Shown piece by piece: positions 1-7,749 of a stretch of DNA of 64,000 bases. The DNA comes from a virus. Location: the IMG/VR virus record IMGVR_UViG_3300029955_000018, positions 1-64,000 of that record. The stretch is one strand, 5' to 3'. Under the pieces are notes generated by a model. That model made no database searches. It worked only from the letters and a program-made list of their open reading frames with translations, and was not told where the DNA came from. Position 1 is the first letter of the stretch. Each line of letters begins with the position of its first letter. A program made the translations under genes and the position numbers.

Positions 1-1434
1 CGTTACCAGGCCGTACGAGTATTGGCTATAGGTATTAGCTCCCCCGTTCGATAGCTGGATCTCGGTTCCGGCGTAGTAATTGATCGTGCTGTAGTGCGGG
101 TCGGACGCCGGTAATTGGACGTGCGTAGCGTCGTTCGTTCCGGAGGCGACTAATCCGCTTGAGAGCACAATAGTATGCCCTGTGCTCATGTCCGCGTTTG
201 TCTTCGAACAGGCTGTTACTGTGGGGTCGTCTAGATCGTTGTAGATCTTGTTGAGTCCGGTAGCCTTTTCGGATGCCGCCCAATACGAGGATCCAATCCC
301 GTATAAGAGCGATAGCCCCTCGTAGTCGGTCGTGTACATCTCGTTGCTTCGATACACTCCAGCCCCCTCGTTCTGCGCGAAACTCACGCCACCGATACGC
401 TCTATGTGGTTGAGGGCGTATATCGTTTGCCCAAGGAACAAGCTGCTGGCCGGATCGACCAGGAATCGAAGCGCAGCCAGTGAATACTCCTGAAGAATCC
501 CAGACCCCGGCGTCACCGTGCCCCCATCATAGGTCATCAAATACGATGGATAGGAAGTAAAGTCGCTGTAGTGAACCATTTGATGCGTGAGCGCATTCCA
601 CCACGGGTTGCCGGTGTAAGCCATCTGGGAAACGCGAGTGCATGGTTGAGTGCCTCCAATGGTGTCGTTTGGAGTCGCGGCAGGGCCACAATGGAGGTTG
701 ACGTTTGTGTAATCTGCATTCGACAACCCGGTGCATGTGAAACTCGCACTCGCCCAGCCGAAAGAACTAGCCGATACCACCGTGTAAGGTGATTGTGCCG
801 CGCCCCCGGAACCGCAAGTATCCAACGCCGTGCCCGTGCCGGTTACGCTGAAGCTGTTCCCCGCAGCGATTGGAAACAGGCCAGTCGTCGGATCGTAAGT
901 GGTGGCCACGGTAATGCTACACGCTGTGGGGCAGCCGCTCACCACAAGGCCGTTGCTGGTCGTCATGCCGTTCTGTGGTCCAAGCGATACGCGCCGCATC
1001 AGGTTGCCATTTGGCCCATCAAGATAACCCAGCGGCCCGCTACCAAGAGTAAAAGGCGTCAACTGCGATACCCATGCGCCACTTGGATTATTCAGCATCG
1101 TCCCTCCGGTCCAATACTGCCCAGTGCCCGCGATGGCGGTATTCGTAAGGTCGTAGAGCGAGAGATGAGTAGGGTCCACGTAATGACACTCGTGGATTCC
1201 ATTTGCAGGGCTCACGCCCGTTCCCGCCGAAATAGTCCACACGCCGCAATAACATGTCGCGGAGGTACCACAGGCAGAACTGAAATTGTGGGGGGAGTTC
1301 GTAGAAATCGCGATTGGGGTTGCGTTCGTGGCCCCGTTGACGATGACCGACGCCGGGCCGCTGGAACGCAGGTAGACCGTAGCCTGAGACCACAAAGGAA
1401 GAGCCAGCGATAATAGAAGAAGGAATTGTTTCAT
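1..1434 (-). CDS. Secreted/virion protein with signal peptide, 3' end outside window
   Basis: The frame is open from an ATG at 1434 to the window edge (478 codons seen), so the C-terminus is missing. The N-terminus is a classic Sec signal peptide: Lys-Gln, a run of Leu, then a cleavage site near Trp-Ser-Gln-Ala. The rest is rich in Gly, Ser, Thr and Asn with several Cys, as in extracellular or tail-surface proteins. The last third has Tyr/Trp-rich helical segments that could belong to an alpha/alpha barrel, but no enzyme family is recognised. It follows the gp10-like hub gene by 27 bases in the late operon, so a tail or receptor-binding role is likely. That role is inferred from position. Confidence 0.8.
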   Translation of the reverse strand, partial: MKQFLLLLSLALPLWSQATVYLRSSGPASVIVNGATNATPIAISTNSPHNFSSACGTSATCYCGVWTISAGTGVSPANGIHECHYVDPTHLSLYDLTNTAIAGTGQYWTGGTMLNNPSGAWVSQLTPFTLGSGPLGYLDGPNGNLMRRVSLGPQNGMTTSNGLVVSGCPTACSITVATTYDPTTGLFPIAAGNSFSVTGTGTALDTCGSGGAAQSPYTVVSASSFGWASASFTCTGLSNADYTNVNLHCGPAATPNDTIGGTQPCTRVSQMAYTGNPWWNALTHQMVHYSDFTSYPSYLMTYDGGTVTPGSGILQEYSLAALRFLVDPASSLFLGQTIYALNHIERIGGVSFAQNEGAGVYRSNEMYTTDYEGLSLLYGIGSSYWAASEKATGLNKIYNDLDDPTVTACSKTNADMSTGHTIVLSSGLVASGTNDATHVQLPASDPHYSTINYYAGTEIQLSNGGANTYSQYSYGLVT

Positions 1435-1461
1435 ATCGATAGACCAACGCTACCGTCAGTT

Positions 1462-3408
1462 TCAGGCGTTGCCCGGATCGGCCTCGTAAAAGGCGTCGAG
1501 CACGGTGAATTGCGTCTGGTCGTTCATGGTGAAGGTGTAGGTGCGGGTGCGCGACTCGCCTTGTCTGCGCCACACAAACCGGCACTGCCATTGATCGGCT
1601 TGCCCGGGCGACACGGTGCGCGTCTGCGGATTCACGAAGGTGTGGCCCCCGTCCTTGGAATAACTCACCGCCGGGGAAACCGGCGGCGGAACGGGCGGCG
1701 TACCGGTCCCCGGCCCTAAGTCGATGAGCGCCTCGAAGCGGTCGAAAGAAGTGTAGAGATTATCCTGTCCGCCCACGTGCGGCGCGGTGCGCACGCGCGC
1801 GATGGGCGTCCCGGCATCGTTGACCATGGTGGGGTCGGTGGTATAAATCTTGCCATAGCCGGGTTGCCCCGGCGACGTCTGCCAGTCTCCCACATAGGAT
1901 TGCGGGGGCTGGATCGCCGGGGTCTTGCCGGCGGTGACAAGCTGCACTGAGGCGTGGTAGCTCGCGCGGTGCCGGTCCTGGTTCCCGGTAGTCGCGTTAT
2001 AAGAACTGCGCCGGTGCCAGCAGGGAATGCCCAGTTGCGCCGATGCCGTGCGGTCGTAGCACCAGGTGGCGTTGGCCGTGGGAAACGAGATAATCAGCAT
2101 CTCGTGGCCGTCCTCGATTTTGGCGTAGGCTACGGCGTCGTAAACCACCGCGTACCGCGCCCAGGCCTGCTCGATAGCATGCGTGGAAATGCGCACATCG
2201 CTCGATCCCTCGGCATAAAAGACGAACGGGCCGCCGCGCTCCTGATCTCCACCGATCCAGGCGATCCCGTTGCCGAAGCGTACCGCGGACCAGGGCGCCC
2301 GGCACCCCCAATGGATGGTTTGCGAAGCATTCCGCTGGAACGGGAACAGCGCCGCGCCGGTATCCAGCCAAACTTCGAGCGAGCATTCGTCGCCGCCGAT
2401 GATGAGCTGCTGGTGATCGGCCTTGATAAACGCGATATTGTCGGGATAGCCTTCTTTTTGCGCCGTGTCGGCCGCGTCCCAGGTGGTCCCATCTCCGTTG
2501 GCGGAGATATAGAAATTCTTGCTCGCCGGCTGTGCCACCACGAAATACGTGTCGATGTAGGTGCCCGTGAAGGCCGAGATGGGAACGTTGGCGCCGTAGG
2601 GATATGGACCACCCGAGATGGCCCGGCTGCTGATCGTTAAACTCTTTCGGTCCACCGCGACGGCCGTGACTGAGTAGTTGGTCCCATTGATGTTGATGGC
2701 CGCTTCGGCAAGATTCGCGGGGAAGGGGTCCCCGGTGAGAAGCGTGACGACGGAGAGCGGGGGCGGTCCCGAGGCCTCGACCCGCACAGTGCCGTTGCAA
2801 GCGTAGCCCAGCCATGAAACGCCGCTCTGCACTCCGGCGCTCGTGTAAAGGGTGATATCGGTTGCGTCGGTGACGGCCTGAATCTGATACGTCACGCCGT
2901 TGATTTGAATTAGTTGGTCCGGCTCTAAATTAAAGAACTGGCTGCCGCTGTCCCAGCTCACGGCGGTGCCGGCCGTATCCACAGTCCCGGAACCCGCGTT
3001 GAAGTAGATCAGGACCGGCCCCAGGCCGCTGTCGCAGTATACGTTGCCCGCCGAAACGATCAATACCTGAAGGCCGTTGGCCAGGATGGTCGCCGGATTG
3101 CCGTCGTTCCCCACGGTGGTGGCTCCGGCTTTGGCGGAATTGTTGCTGTAAGTTCCATCGGAGAACACTTCCACGAAAGAACTTCCCGCGACCGCAAACA
3201 GCCGGTATTCGCCCGCCCACATGCCGCGAATCGGACCCAGCGCGCTGAGATCGCAAAAGACCGTCAATCCCGGCGTCCGCTTCATGACGATAGGCGAACG
3301 TCCGGACTTGGTTTCGTCCACCTCCAAATACCAGTTCACGAGATCCTGGCAGTCGGCCGAGACGGAAGCGAGAGTATAGGCGGGACCGATGAGGGGGAAG
3401 CGTGCCAT
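1462..3408 (-). CDS. P22 gp10-like tail hub / DNA stabilisation protein
   Basis: This 648-residue protein opens with a short start segment and a Cys-x-x-Leu-Val-Asn-Trp-Tyr-Leu-Glu pattern, followed by beta-rich WD-like strands (for example a Trp-Ala-Gly-Glu-Tyr-Arg-Leu-Phe-Ala-Val motif near residue 64). This is the style of the packaged-DNA stabilisation proteins that form the P22 tail hub below gp4. It lies directly after the gp4-like adaptor genes, which matches the P22 gene order 4 then 10. The length is somewhat above the 472 residues of P22 gp10, so an extra C-terminal domain is likely. The family call rests on the N-terminal pattern and on synteny. Confidence 0.7.
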   Translation of the reverse strand: MARFPLIGPAYTLASVSADCQDLVNWYLEVDETKSGRSPIVMKRTPGLTVFCDLSALGPIRGMWAGEYRLFAVAGSSFVEVFSDGTYSNNSAKAGATTVGNDGNPATILANGLQVLIVSAGNVYCDSGLGPVLIYFNAGSGTVDTAGTAVSWDSGSQFFNLEPDQLIQINGVTYQIQAVTDATDITLYTSAGVQSGVSWLGYACNGTVRVEASGPPPLSVVTLLTGDPFPANLAEAAININGTNYSVTAVAVDRKSLTISSRAISGGPYPYGANVPISAFTGTYIDTYFVVAQPASKNFYISANGDGTTWDAADTAQKEGYPDNIAFIKADHQQLIIGGDECSLEVWLDTGAALFPFQRNASQTIHWGCRAPWSAVRFGNGIAWIGGDQERGGPFVFYAEGSSDVRISTHAIEQAWARYAVVYDAVAYAKIEDGHEMLIISFPTANATWCYDRTASAQLGIPCWHRRSSYNATTGNQDRHRASYHASVQLVTAGKTPAIQPPQSYVGDWQTSPGQPGYGKIYTTDPTMVNDAGTPIARVRTAPHVGGQDNLYTSFDRFEALIDLGPGTGTPPVPPPVSPAVSYSKDGGHTFVNPQTRTVSPGQADQWQCRFVWRRQGESRTRTYTFTMNDQTQFTVLDAFYEADPGNA

Positions 3409-3418
3409 GGGAATTTAC

Positions 3419-4132
3419 TTAAGCGGCGCGATTCGGCTGCGGCTGCGCCGGTTGTGGCATCGCCGCCAGCTCCTCGGCCAGTCCGGCGATGGGAGGCGCG
3501 TTCACCCCGCTGATGGCTGCTTTCGCCTGCATGGCATCGCGCATCAAGTCCTGAGTCACCGGCCTGCCGAACATGGGCGCCAGCAGCACGGCCAGATTCT
3601 TGACGATGGCCAGTTCGTAGCCCGGCGGCAGATCGAAGGTCGCGGCCAGAGAGGCGAACTGCGCCAGTTGCGTCCACACGAACAGCTCCACCGTGGCCGC
3701 CGCATTGGGAACCGGCCAGAACCACAGAACGCCCAGCGGGTAGGCCGCCTGATACCAGAGTTTCAACGGCAGCGCGGCCAACCGGGAGCGGCCCGGTTTG
3801 GCGCTGAATCCAGCCTCGTCCACCAGTTCGAGGCGCGACACGAAGCGGCCGGCAGCCGTGATGATATTCGCGTTGCGGATGGCGATGGGCCGCGTGGTAT
3901 TGAAAACGCCACCGTTCCCGATGGTGTAACTTTGCTCGCTGGGGGTGAGCAGGTTGGTAAACTGCGTCACGGCGTAGACCAGCAACCGGTCGGTGCTCCA
4001 ACTCGGAACCAGGCGGTTGAGCGCGTTGAATCCGTCGTTGAGTTGATCGGTGGAGGGCGCCTGGCCCGGCCAGATCAACACCAGCTCGCGGAAGGCTGCC
4101 GTAACAATATCCTGGGTTTGCATGGTCGTCAC
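3419..4132 (-). CDS. gp4-like head-to-tail adaptor, paralogue 3
   Basis: This 237-residue protein resembles P22 gp4, which forms a ring under the portal and closes the head after packaging. It shares with the next gene upstream and with the gene at 5702-6706 an N-terminal helix with an L-N-x-L-x-x-x-W motif, an R-P-I-x-I-R-x-A-N-I-I strand and a C-terminal P-G-Y-E-x-A-I-x-x-N-L-A helix ending in G-R-P-V-T-Q. Its start overlaps the stop of the gene at 4129-4869 by four bases (ATGA), so the two are translationally coupled. Three related adaptors in a row is unusual. Confidence 0.75.
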   Translation of the reverse strand: MTTMQTQDIVTAAFRELVLIWPGQAPSTDQLNDGFNALNRLVPSWSTDRLLVYAVTQFTNLLTPSEQSYTIGNGGVFNTTRPIAIRNANIITAAGRFVSRLELVDEAGFSAKPGRSRLAALPLKLWYQAAYPLGVLWFWPVPNAAATVELFVWTQLAQFASLAATFDLPPGYELAIVKNLAVLLAPMFGRPVTQDLMRDAMQAKAAISGVNAPPIAGLAEELAAMPQPAQPQPNRAA

Positions 4133-4869
4133 CTGGTCATGGCATTGCCGGCATCGGGCGGAATGGGAACAGCGGTACCGGAGGCCTGGACTACTTCCGC
4201 GTTGCCCGGTCCCGGGGGTGCGTTGTTGGCGCGGATCGAGGCCTTCGCCGCGGCGGCTTTATTCAACAGGCTCTGCGTCACCGGACGGCCGAACATTTCG
4301 GCAATCGAGATCGCCAGGTTCCATTCGAGGGCTTCGGCGTATCCCGGTGGCATGTCGAAGGTGGTCGTCAGCCCCCCGGGAGGTTCGCCGAATTGTCCGA
4401 GTTGCTCCCAGGTGAAGAGTTCCAGCATGCCGTTCGAAGCCGGCCAGGGGTTGAGATACAGCGATCCGTTGGGATAGTTCCCGTCGTAGTACAGCCCCTC
4501 GGGAGGATCGCCGACGACGCTCTTTTCGATAATCCTGGCCCACTGCGCGACGGTGAGAATCTCCAGCGCAAAGGTGAATCCGGAACTGATGATATTGGCG
4601 GCGCGAATGGATACCGGGCGAGGGGCTACGAAGTCGGCGCCCGCGCCCTGCCCGATGGCGTATGGCGCGTATGGCGATGCGCGGCTCCCGGTCACGGCGT
4701 AGACGGCTTCCTGGACGCAGAAGATATTCAGGTACTCCGTGTCCCACAGAGAGATCAACTGATTGAGCTTGGTGAGACAGTCCGCGGACTCCGCCGGCTC
4801 CAATGAGTCGCCGGCCGCGAGGACGCGGGCGTCGAAGGCCGCTAGGTTAATGAGATCTTGGGCTTGCAT
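4129..4869 (-). CDS. gp4-like head-to-tail adaptor, paralogue 2
   Basis: This 246-residue paralogue has the same architecture as its neighbours: a helical N-terminus with an L-N-Q-L-I-S-L-W-D motif, a G-x-G-A-D turn, an R-P-V-S-I-R-A-A-N-I-I strand, a Y-Y-D-G-N-Y-P-N-G segment and the G-R-P-V-T-Q-S-L C-terminal helix. It is the closest of the three to the family norm in the Y-P-N-G-x-x-x-L-x-P-W-P region. The ATG lies next to a 115-base gap that contains the start region of the small plus-strand gene at 4985, so its own promoter may lie there, although read-through from upstream is as likely. Confidence 0.78.
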   Translation of the reverse strand: MQAQDLINLAAFDARVLAAGDSLEPAESADCLTKLNQLISLWDTEYLNIFCVQEAVYAVTGSRASPYAPYAIGQGAGADFVAPRPVSIRAANIISSGFTFALEILTVAQWARIIEKSVVGDPPEGLYYDGNYPNGSLYLNPWPASNGMLELFTWEQLGQFGEPPGGLTTTFDMPPGYAEALEWNLAISIAEMFGRPVTQSLLNKAAAAKASIRANNAPPGPGNAEVVQASGTAVPIPPDAGNAMTR

Positions 4870-4949
4870 GGGAAGGCTCTGCTAAAACGGGGGGGGAATC
4901 GGCGTAGAATGGGAATCAGCCGGGCTATCGATCCGGCAGGAGAAAACCT

Positions 4950-5224
4950 TTGACTAACGTTCAGCTTTACCTGGCGGTAGGCATATGACCATCGACGAAC
5001 GTCTGGAAGCTCTTACCACGCACCTGGAAATCCTGAGCGGCATGCACCAGGACCTCGAGAAGAAACATGAATCCCTCGCCGGAACGCACGAGGACTTCGA
5101 GAAGAAGATGACGCAGTATTCCGCCAACGTGAAAGACGCCATCGCCCGGTTGGCGAACGTCGCTGGGGCACACGACGAAACGCTCGAAGATCACGAGATC
5201 CGTCTCAAGGATTTAGGCGGTTAA
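4950..5224 (+). CDS. Small coiled-coil protein on the opposite strand, with possible leader peptide
   Basis: A 79-codon ORF starts at ATG 4985. It encodes a heptad-rich coiled coil (Leu/Met/His every third or fourth residue, many Glu and Lys) on the plus strand inside the minus-strand late operon. Just upstream an AGGAG site precedes a TTG at 4950 that opens a 12-codon frame (hydrophobic, ending A-V-G-I). Its TGA overlaps the ATG of the main ORF, so either a leader peptide is coupled to the coiled coil or a former transmembrane N-terminus has been cut off by a frameshift. Function unknown. Confidence 0.6.
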
Positions 5225-5309
5225 CGGCCTCTACGGTGCGTACTCCACGTGCGTGGAGCGTTGGGGTGATGCCCTCGGGGACGCTTACGTCAAGAGCGCC
5301 CCACCTGCT

Positions 5310-5690
5310 TCAGTCCGCTTTCTTTTTGCCCAGCGATCCAGCCGGCCTTCCGCGTCTCCGCGCAGGCGCAGCGCCGGATTGCTCCGGATTGCCCTCGGAT
5401 TGCTCGTCACTGCCCTCCGGTTGCTCTTCTTCGCCCTGGTCTTCCGTTTCGAGCGCCCGTTTCAGCACTTCGAGTTCCAGCGCCAGCGCATCGCGTTCGG
5501 CCAGCAGCTTGTCGAAGGCGCTGTCGAACTGAGCCTTCAGTCTCTGGCAGCACTCCTGCAGGACAGGCTGCACCACCACGGGCGGCCACGGCCTGTCGCG
5601 CCACTCCGGCCCCTCCGGCTCCTGGTCGGGATTGTGGATGAGGCGGGTTGCGCCGCTCTGGTGATAACGATGCGAAGGGTAAAAAGACAT
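5310..5690 (-). CDS. Hypothetical protein, acidic with basic tail
   Basis: This 126-residue protein follows the adaptor gene at 5702-6706 with an 11-base gap. The first 55 residues are Pro- and Trp-rich, the middle (about 55-85) is a predicted helix with many Leu, Glu and Arg, then comes a Glu/Gln-rich acidic stretch and a very basic tail (A-R-R-R-G-R-P, ending K-K-K). Such charged tails are common in DNA-contacting phage proteins. No family recognised; virion association is inferred from the operon. Confidence 0.6.
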   Translation of the reverse strand: MSFYPSHRYHQSGATRLIHNPDQEPEGPEWRDRPWPPVVVQPVLQECCQRLKAQFDSAFDKLLAERDALALELEVLKRALETEDQGEEEQPEGSDEQSEGNPEQSGAAPARRRGRPAGSLGKKKAD

Positions 5691-5701
5691 GCGAATTTCC
5701 T

Positions 5702-6706
5702 TTATCTGCGGCCTGTGGACCAGCTATTGGAGTAAATGTTGTAGCTTCCGCGATCGCGGAGCCCCAGGGCTCCCGATTCGCACTGCGCCAGCAACACCGG
5801 GGCGTTGGCGCGCTTAATCATGGCGTAAGACGAGATGGCGCGCTCGACGGAACTTTGCGCGATCCGCTGCCGTTCGGGATACCGCTCGGCCAGTTGCACC
5901 GCCAGGTTGTACTCCATCGCCAGGGTGTAGCCGGGCACCACCACCAGGGGATCGTTTACGGTGAGGAACTGATTGACGGACTGCCAGAGATACAACGCCA
6001 TCTGGTAAGCCACGTTCGGAACGGCCCAGAGATTGACGATCCCGTTAGGGAAGGACGACTCGTAGTACAACTTAGTGGGCGTGGCGGAAGTCAGCGACTT
6101 GGGCGATAGCGCCTGCCACTCCTGTTCGTTCAAGACTTCCAACGGGACTTCGATATTCGGCGTCACGTTGGTAAAGACGAAGCTCGCGCGGTCGATCCGC
6201 ACCGGCCGCTCGGCGGCGATGTCGGCCCCGGCCCCGAATCCGATGGCGTAGGCGCCCTGGTTGGGCACCAGGGTAAAGAGCGTGCGTTCGATGGCGTACA
6301 CCGCCAGCCGGTCGATCTTGAGCCAGTCCAGCCAGTCGTTGAGGACTTGCAGGCCTTCGGCAGCTTCCGCCGGGGCCAATGTCTGTCCCGGCGCCTGCAT
6401 TAAGCCGGCGATGCGGAAGGCCACCGCGATGAGATCGCCTACGGTAGTCAACCCGCTGCCGGGAGCAATGCTGTTATAGCGGTAGGAGGCAAGCTGGGCG
6501 TCGGTAACGAGCGGAGCCGGGTGTCCCGCCGTGTAGGTGACCGTCGAACCCGCCAGGGTGTAGTCGGCTCCCTGGTCCTGCAGCATCCCGTTCAGGAACA
6601 ATTGCAGGCTGGTTGTGGGATTCGGCGCGAAGGCCAAGGCGAATACCTTGTTGACGCCGTTCTGCGTGCCTGTAAGCGAAGAGGGATCGACAAAGACGAT
6701 GGACAT
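5702..6706 (-). CDS. gp4-like head-to-tail adaptor with extra N-terminal domain, paralogue 1
   Basis: Of 334 residues, about 1-85 form a beta-rich domain (V-F-x-L-x-F-x-P-x-P, L-F-L-N-G-M-L-Q-D-Q-G-x-D-Y, typical of small phage fibre or neck modules). Residues from about 90 on repeat the gp4-like fold seen in the genes at 3419 and 4129, including a V-L-N-D-W-L-D-W helix, the G-x-G-A-D turn, Y-Y-E-S-S-F-P-N-G and the P-G-Y-x-x-A-x-E-Y-N-L-A helix. The fused N-terminal domain is absent from the other two. It may bind a fibre or plug at the neck (inference). Confidence 0.72.
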   Translation of the reverse strand: MSIVFVDPSSLTGTQNGVNKVFALAFAPNPTTSLQLFLNGMLQDQGADYTLAGSTVTYTAGHPAPLVTDAQLASYRYNSIAPGSGLTTVGDLIAVAFRIAGLMQAPGQTLAPAEAAEGLQVLNDWLDWLKIDRLAVYAIERTLFTLVPNQGAYAIGFGAGADIAAERPVRIDRASFVFTNVTPNIEVPLEVLNEQEWQALSPKSLTSATPTKLYYESSFPNGIVNLWAVPNVAYQMALYLWQSVNQFLTVNDPLVVVPGYTLAMEYNLAVQLAERYPERQRIAQSSVERAISSYAMIKRANAPVLLAQCESGALGLRDRGSYNIYSNSWSTGRR

Positions 6707-6731
6707 AGAAACGGTCTATTCTGAGGTTGAA

Positions 6732-6986
6732 ATGAAGCAAAATATTATTGAAAACATGCCCTCGCCGTTCGGCGGAGGCCAAAGCGTCCTGACGTTGGCG
6801 TGCGGGCATCTCTGGAGTTGGAAGTCGCCTCCGGAACCGCCCCCGCAGATCGACTGCATCCACTGCGAGCGGCGTTGGGGAGATGGCCCCTTCGACACGC
6901 CGGAGTTGGCGCATTTGGACACTGCGGTGCGGAACCTGAGACGCAGCCGGCACGGTCTGGGACCTTTACCGTCTACGGATCAGTGA
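6732..6986 (+). CDS. Small zinc-binding protein on the opposite strand
   Basis: An 84-codon ORF starts at ATG 6732 with a GAGG site a few bases upstream, in the gap between two late genes and on the opposite strand. It contains Cys-Gly-His and Cys-Ile-His-Cys clusters spaced like a zinc ribbon, followed by a helical C-terminus rich in Arg. An alternative in-frame ATG lies at 6702. Nothing is coded on the minus strand here, which supports it. Function unknown; such isolated genes on the opposite strand are often late-acquired extras. Confidence 0.5.
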   Translation: MKQNIIENMPSPFGGGQSVLTLACGHLWSWKSPPEPPPQIDCIHCERRWGDGPFDTPELAHLDTAVRNLRRSRHGLGPLPSTDQ

Positions 6987-7060
6987 TTGGTCCAGGTGCC
7001 GGAATTTGAGGGAGCGGGGAAGGTATCGGTCTGAGGGGGGGCCGTCTTGGTGCTGGAATC

Positions 7061-7747
7061 TCAGTTGACGACGACGATGCGGCGCTTCGACCCGCCTACG
7101 GCCTTCATGAAGGCAATGCCGCTTTGTAGCCCATAACCCCCGCTCGGCCCGCTGATGGTGACAGAGACGGATCCGGCGCTCACGGACATGTTGTCCACGA
7201 CATTCACGACGTTGTTAGGGTCTGCTGCTCTCACCGTCCATCCGCTGGTGGAGGTGGCGGTTCCGCTACTGCCATTGCTTCCGACGATGGCGATGCCCAG
7301 GTTGCCGGACGTATTGTTCGTGCCGGAGATCGAGTAGGGAACCGTGGCTCCCCTCACGGCGCTGGAGCTGCCGTCCTGGGCTATCGTACCCGTATTGGCA
7401 TACTCGGCCACTACGACGGAATCATATCCGCTGCCCGAACAACTTGGCGTCAACGTGAGCGTTCCCGACGACCCATTGGCTAAAGCCCAAAACGCAGTGC
7501 CGCTGGTATTGCTGGCGCCGGACAGAGGAACCAGCACAGTCCATGTGCGGCTGCCGGTGTCGGAGATGGTGAAACTACAACCGCCGACATACTGCACCAG
7601 CGCGCCGGCGATCAGAAGGTGCCCGCTTGCTCCTGTGTAGCCGATGGTTACCCCGGAATTCCCCGAGTTGTTACCCGCGCTGGCCACATAAGACCAGCTC
7701 GCGAATGCAGGACATGCGAGGAGTCCCAATGCGAATAGTATCTTCAT
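7061..7747 (-). CDS. Signal-peptide-bearing beta-rich virion or secreted protein
   Basis: The start was set at the ATG at 7747, because it gives a clean Sec signal peptide (M-K-I-L-F-A-L-G-L-L-A, cleavage after A-F-A) and lies 2 bases below the stop of the fibre-like gene. The mature part is Ser/Gly/Thr/Val-rich with alternating strands and a central Cys pair, and ends in a basic strand (R-R-I-V-V-V-N). The composition resembles beta-sandwich surface proteins. Its place between the fibre-like gene and the neck genes suggests a surface or fibre-accessory role. No family recognised. Confidence 0.65.
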   Translation of the reverse strand: MKILFALGLLACPAFASWSYVASAGNNSGNSGVTIGYTGASGHLLIAGALVQYVGGCSFTISDTGSRTWTVLVPLSGASNTSGTAFWALANGSSGTLTLTPSCSGSGYDSVVVAEYANTGTIAQDGSSSAVRGATVPYSISGTNNTSGNLGIAIVGSNGSSGTATSTSGWTVRAADPNNVVNVVDNMSVSAGSVSVTISGPSGGYGLQSGIAFMKAVGGSKRRIVVVN

Positions 7748-7749
7748 GC

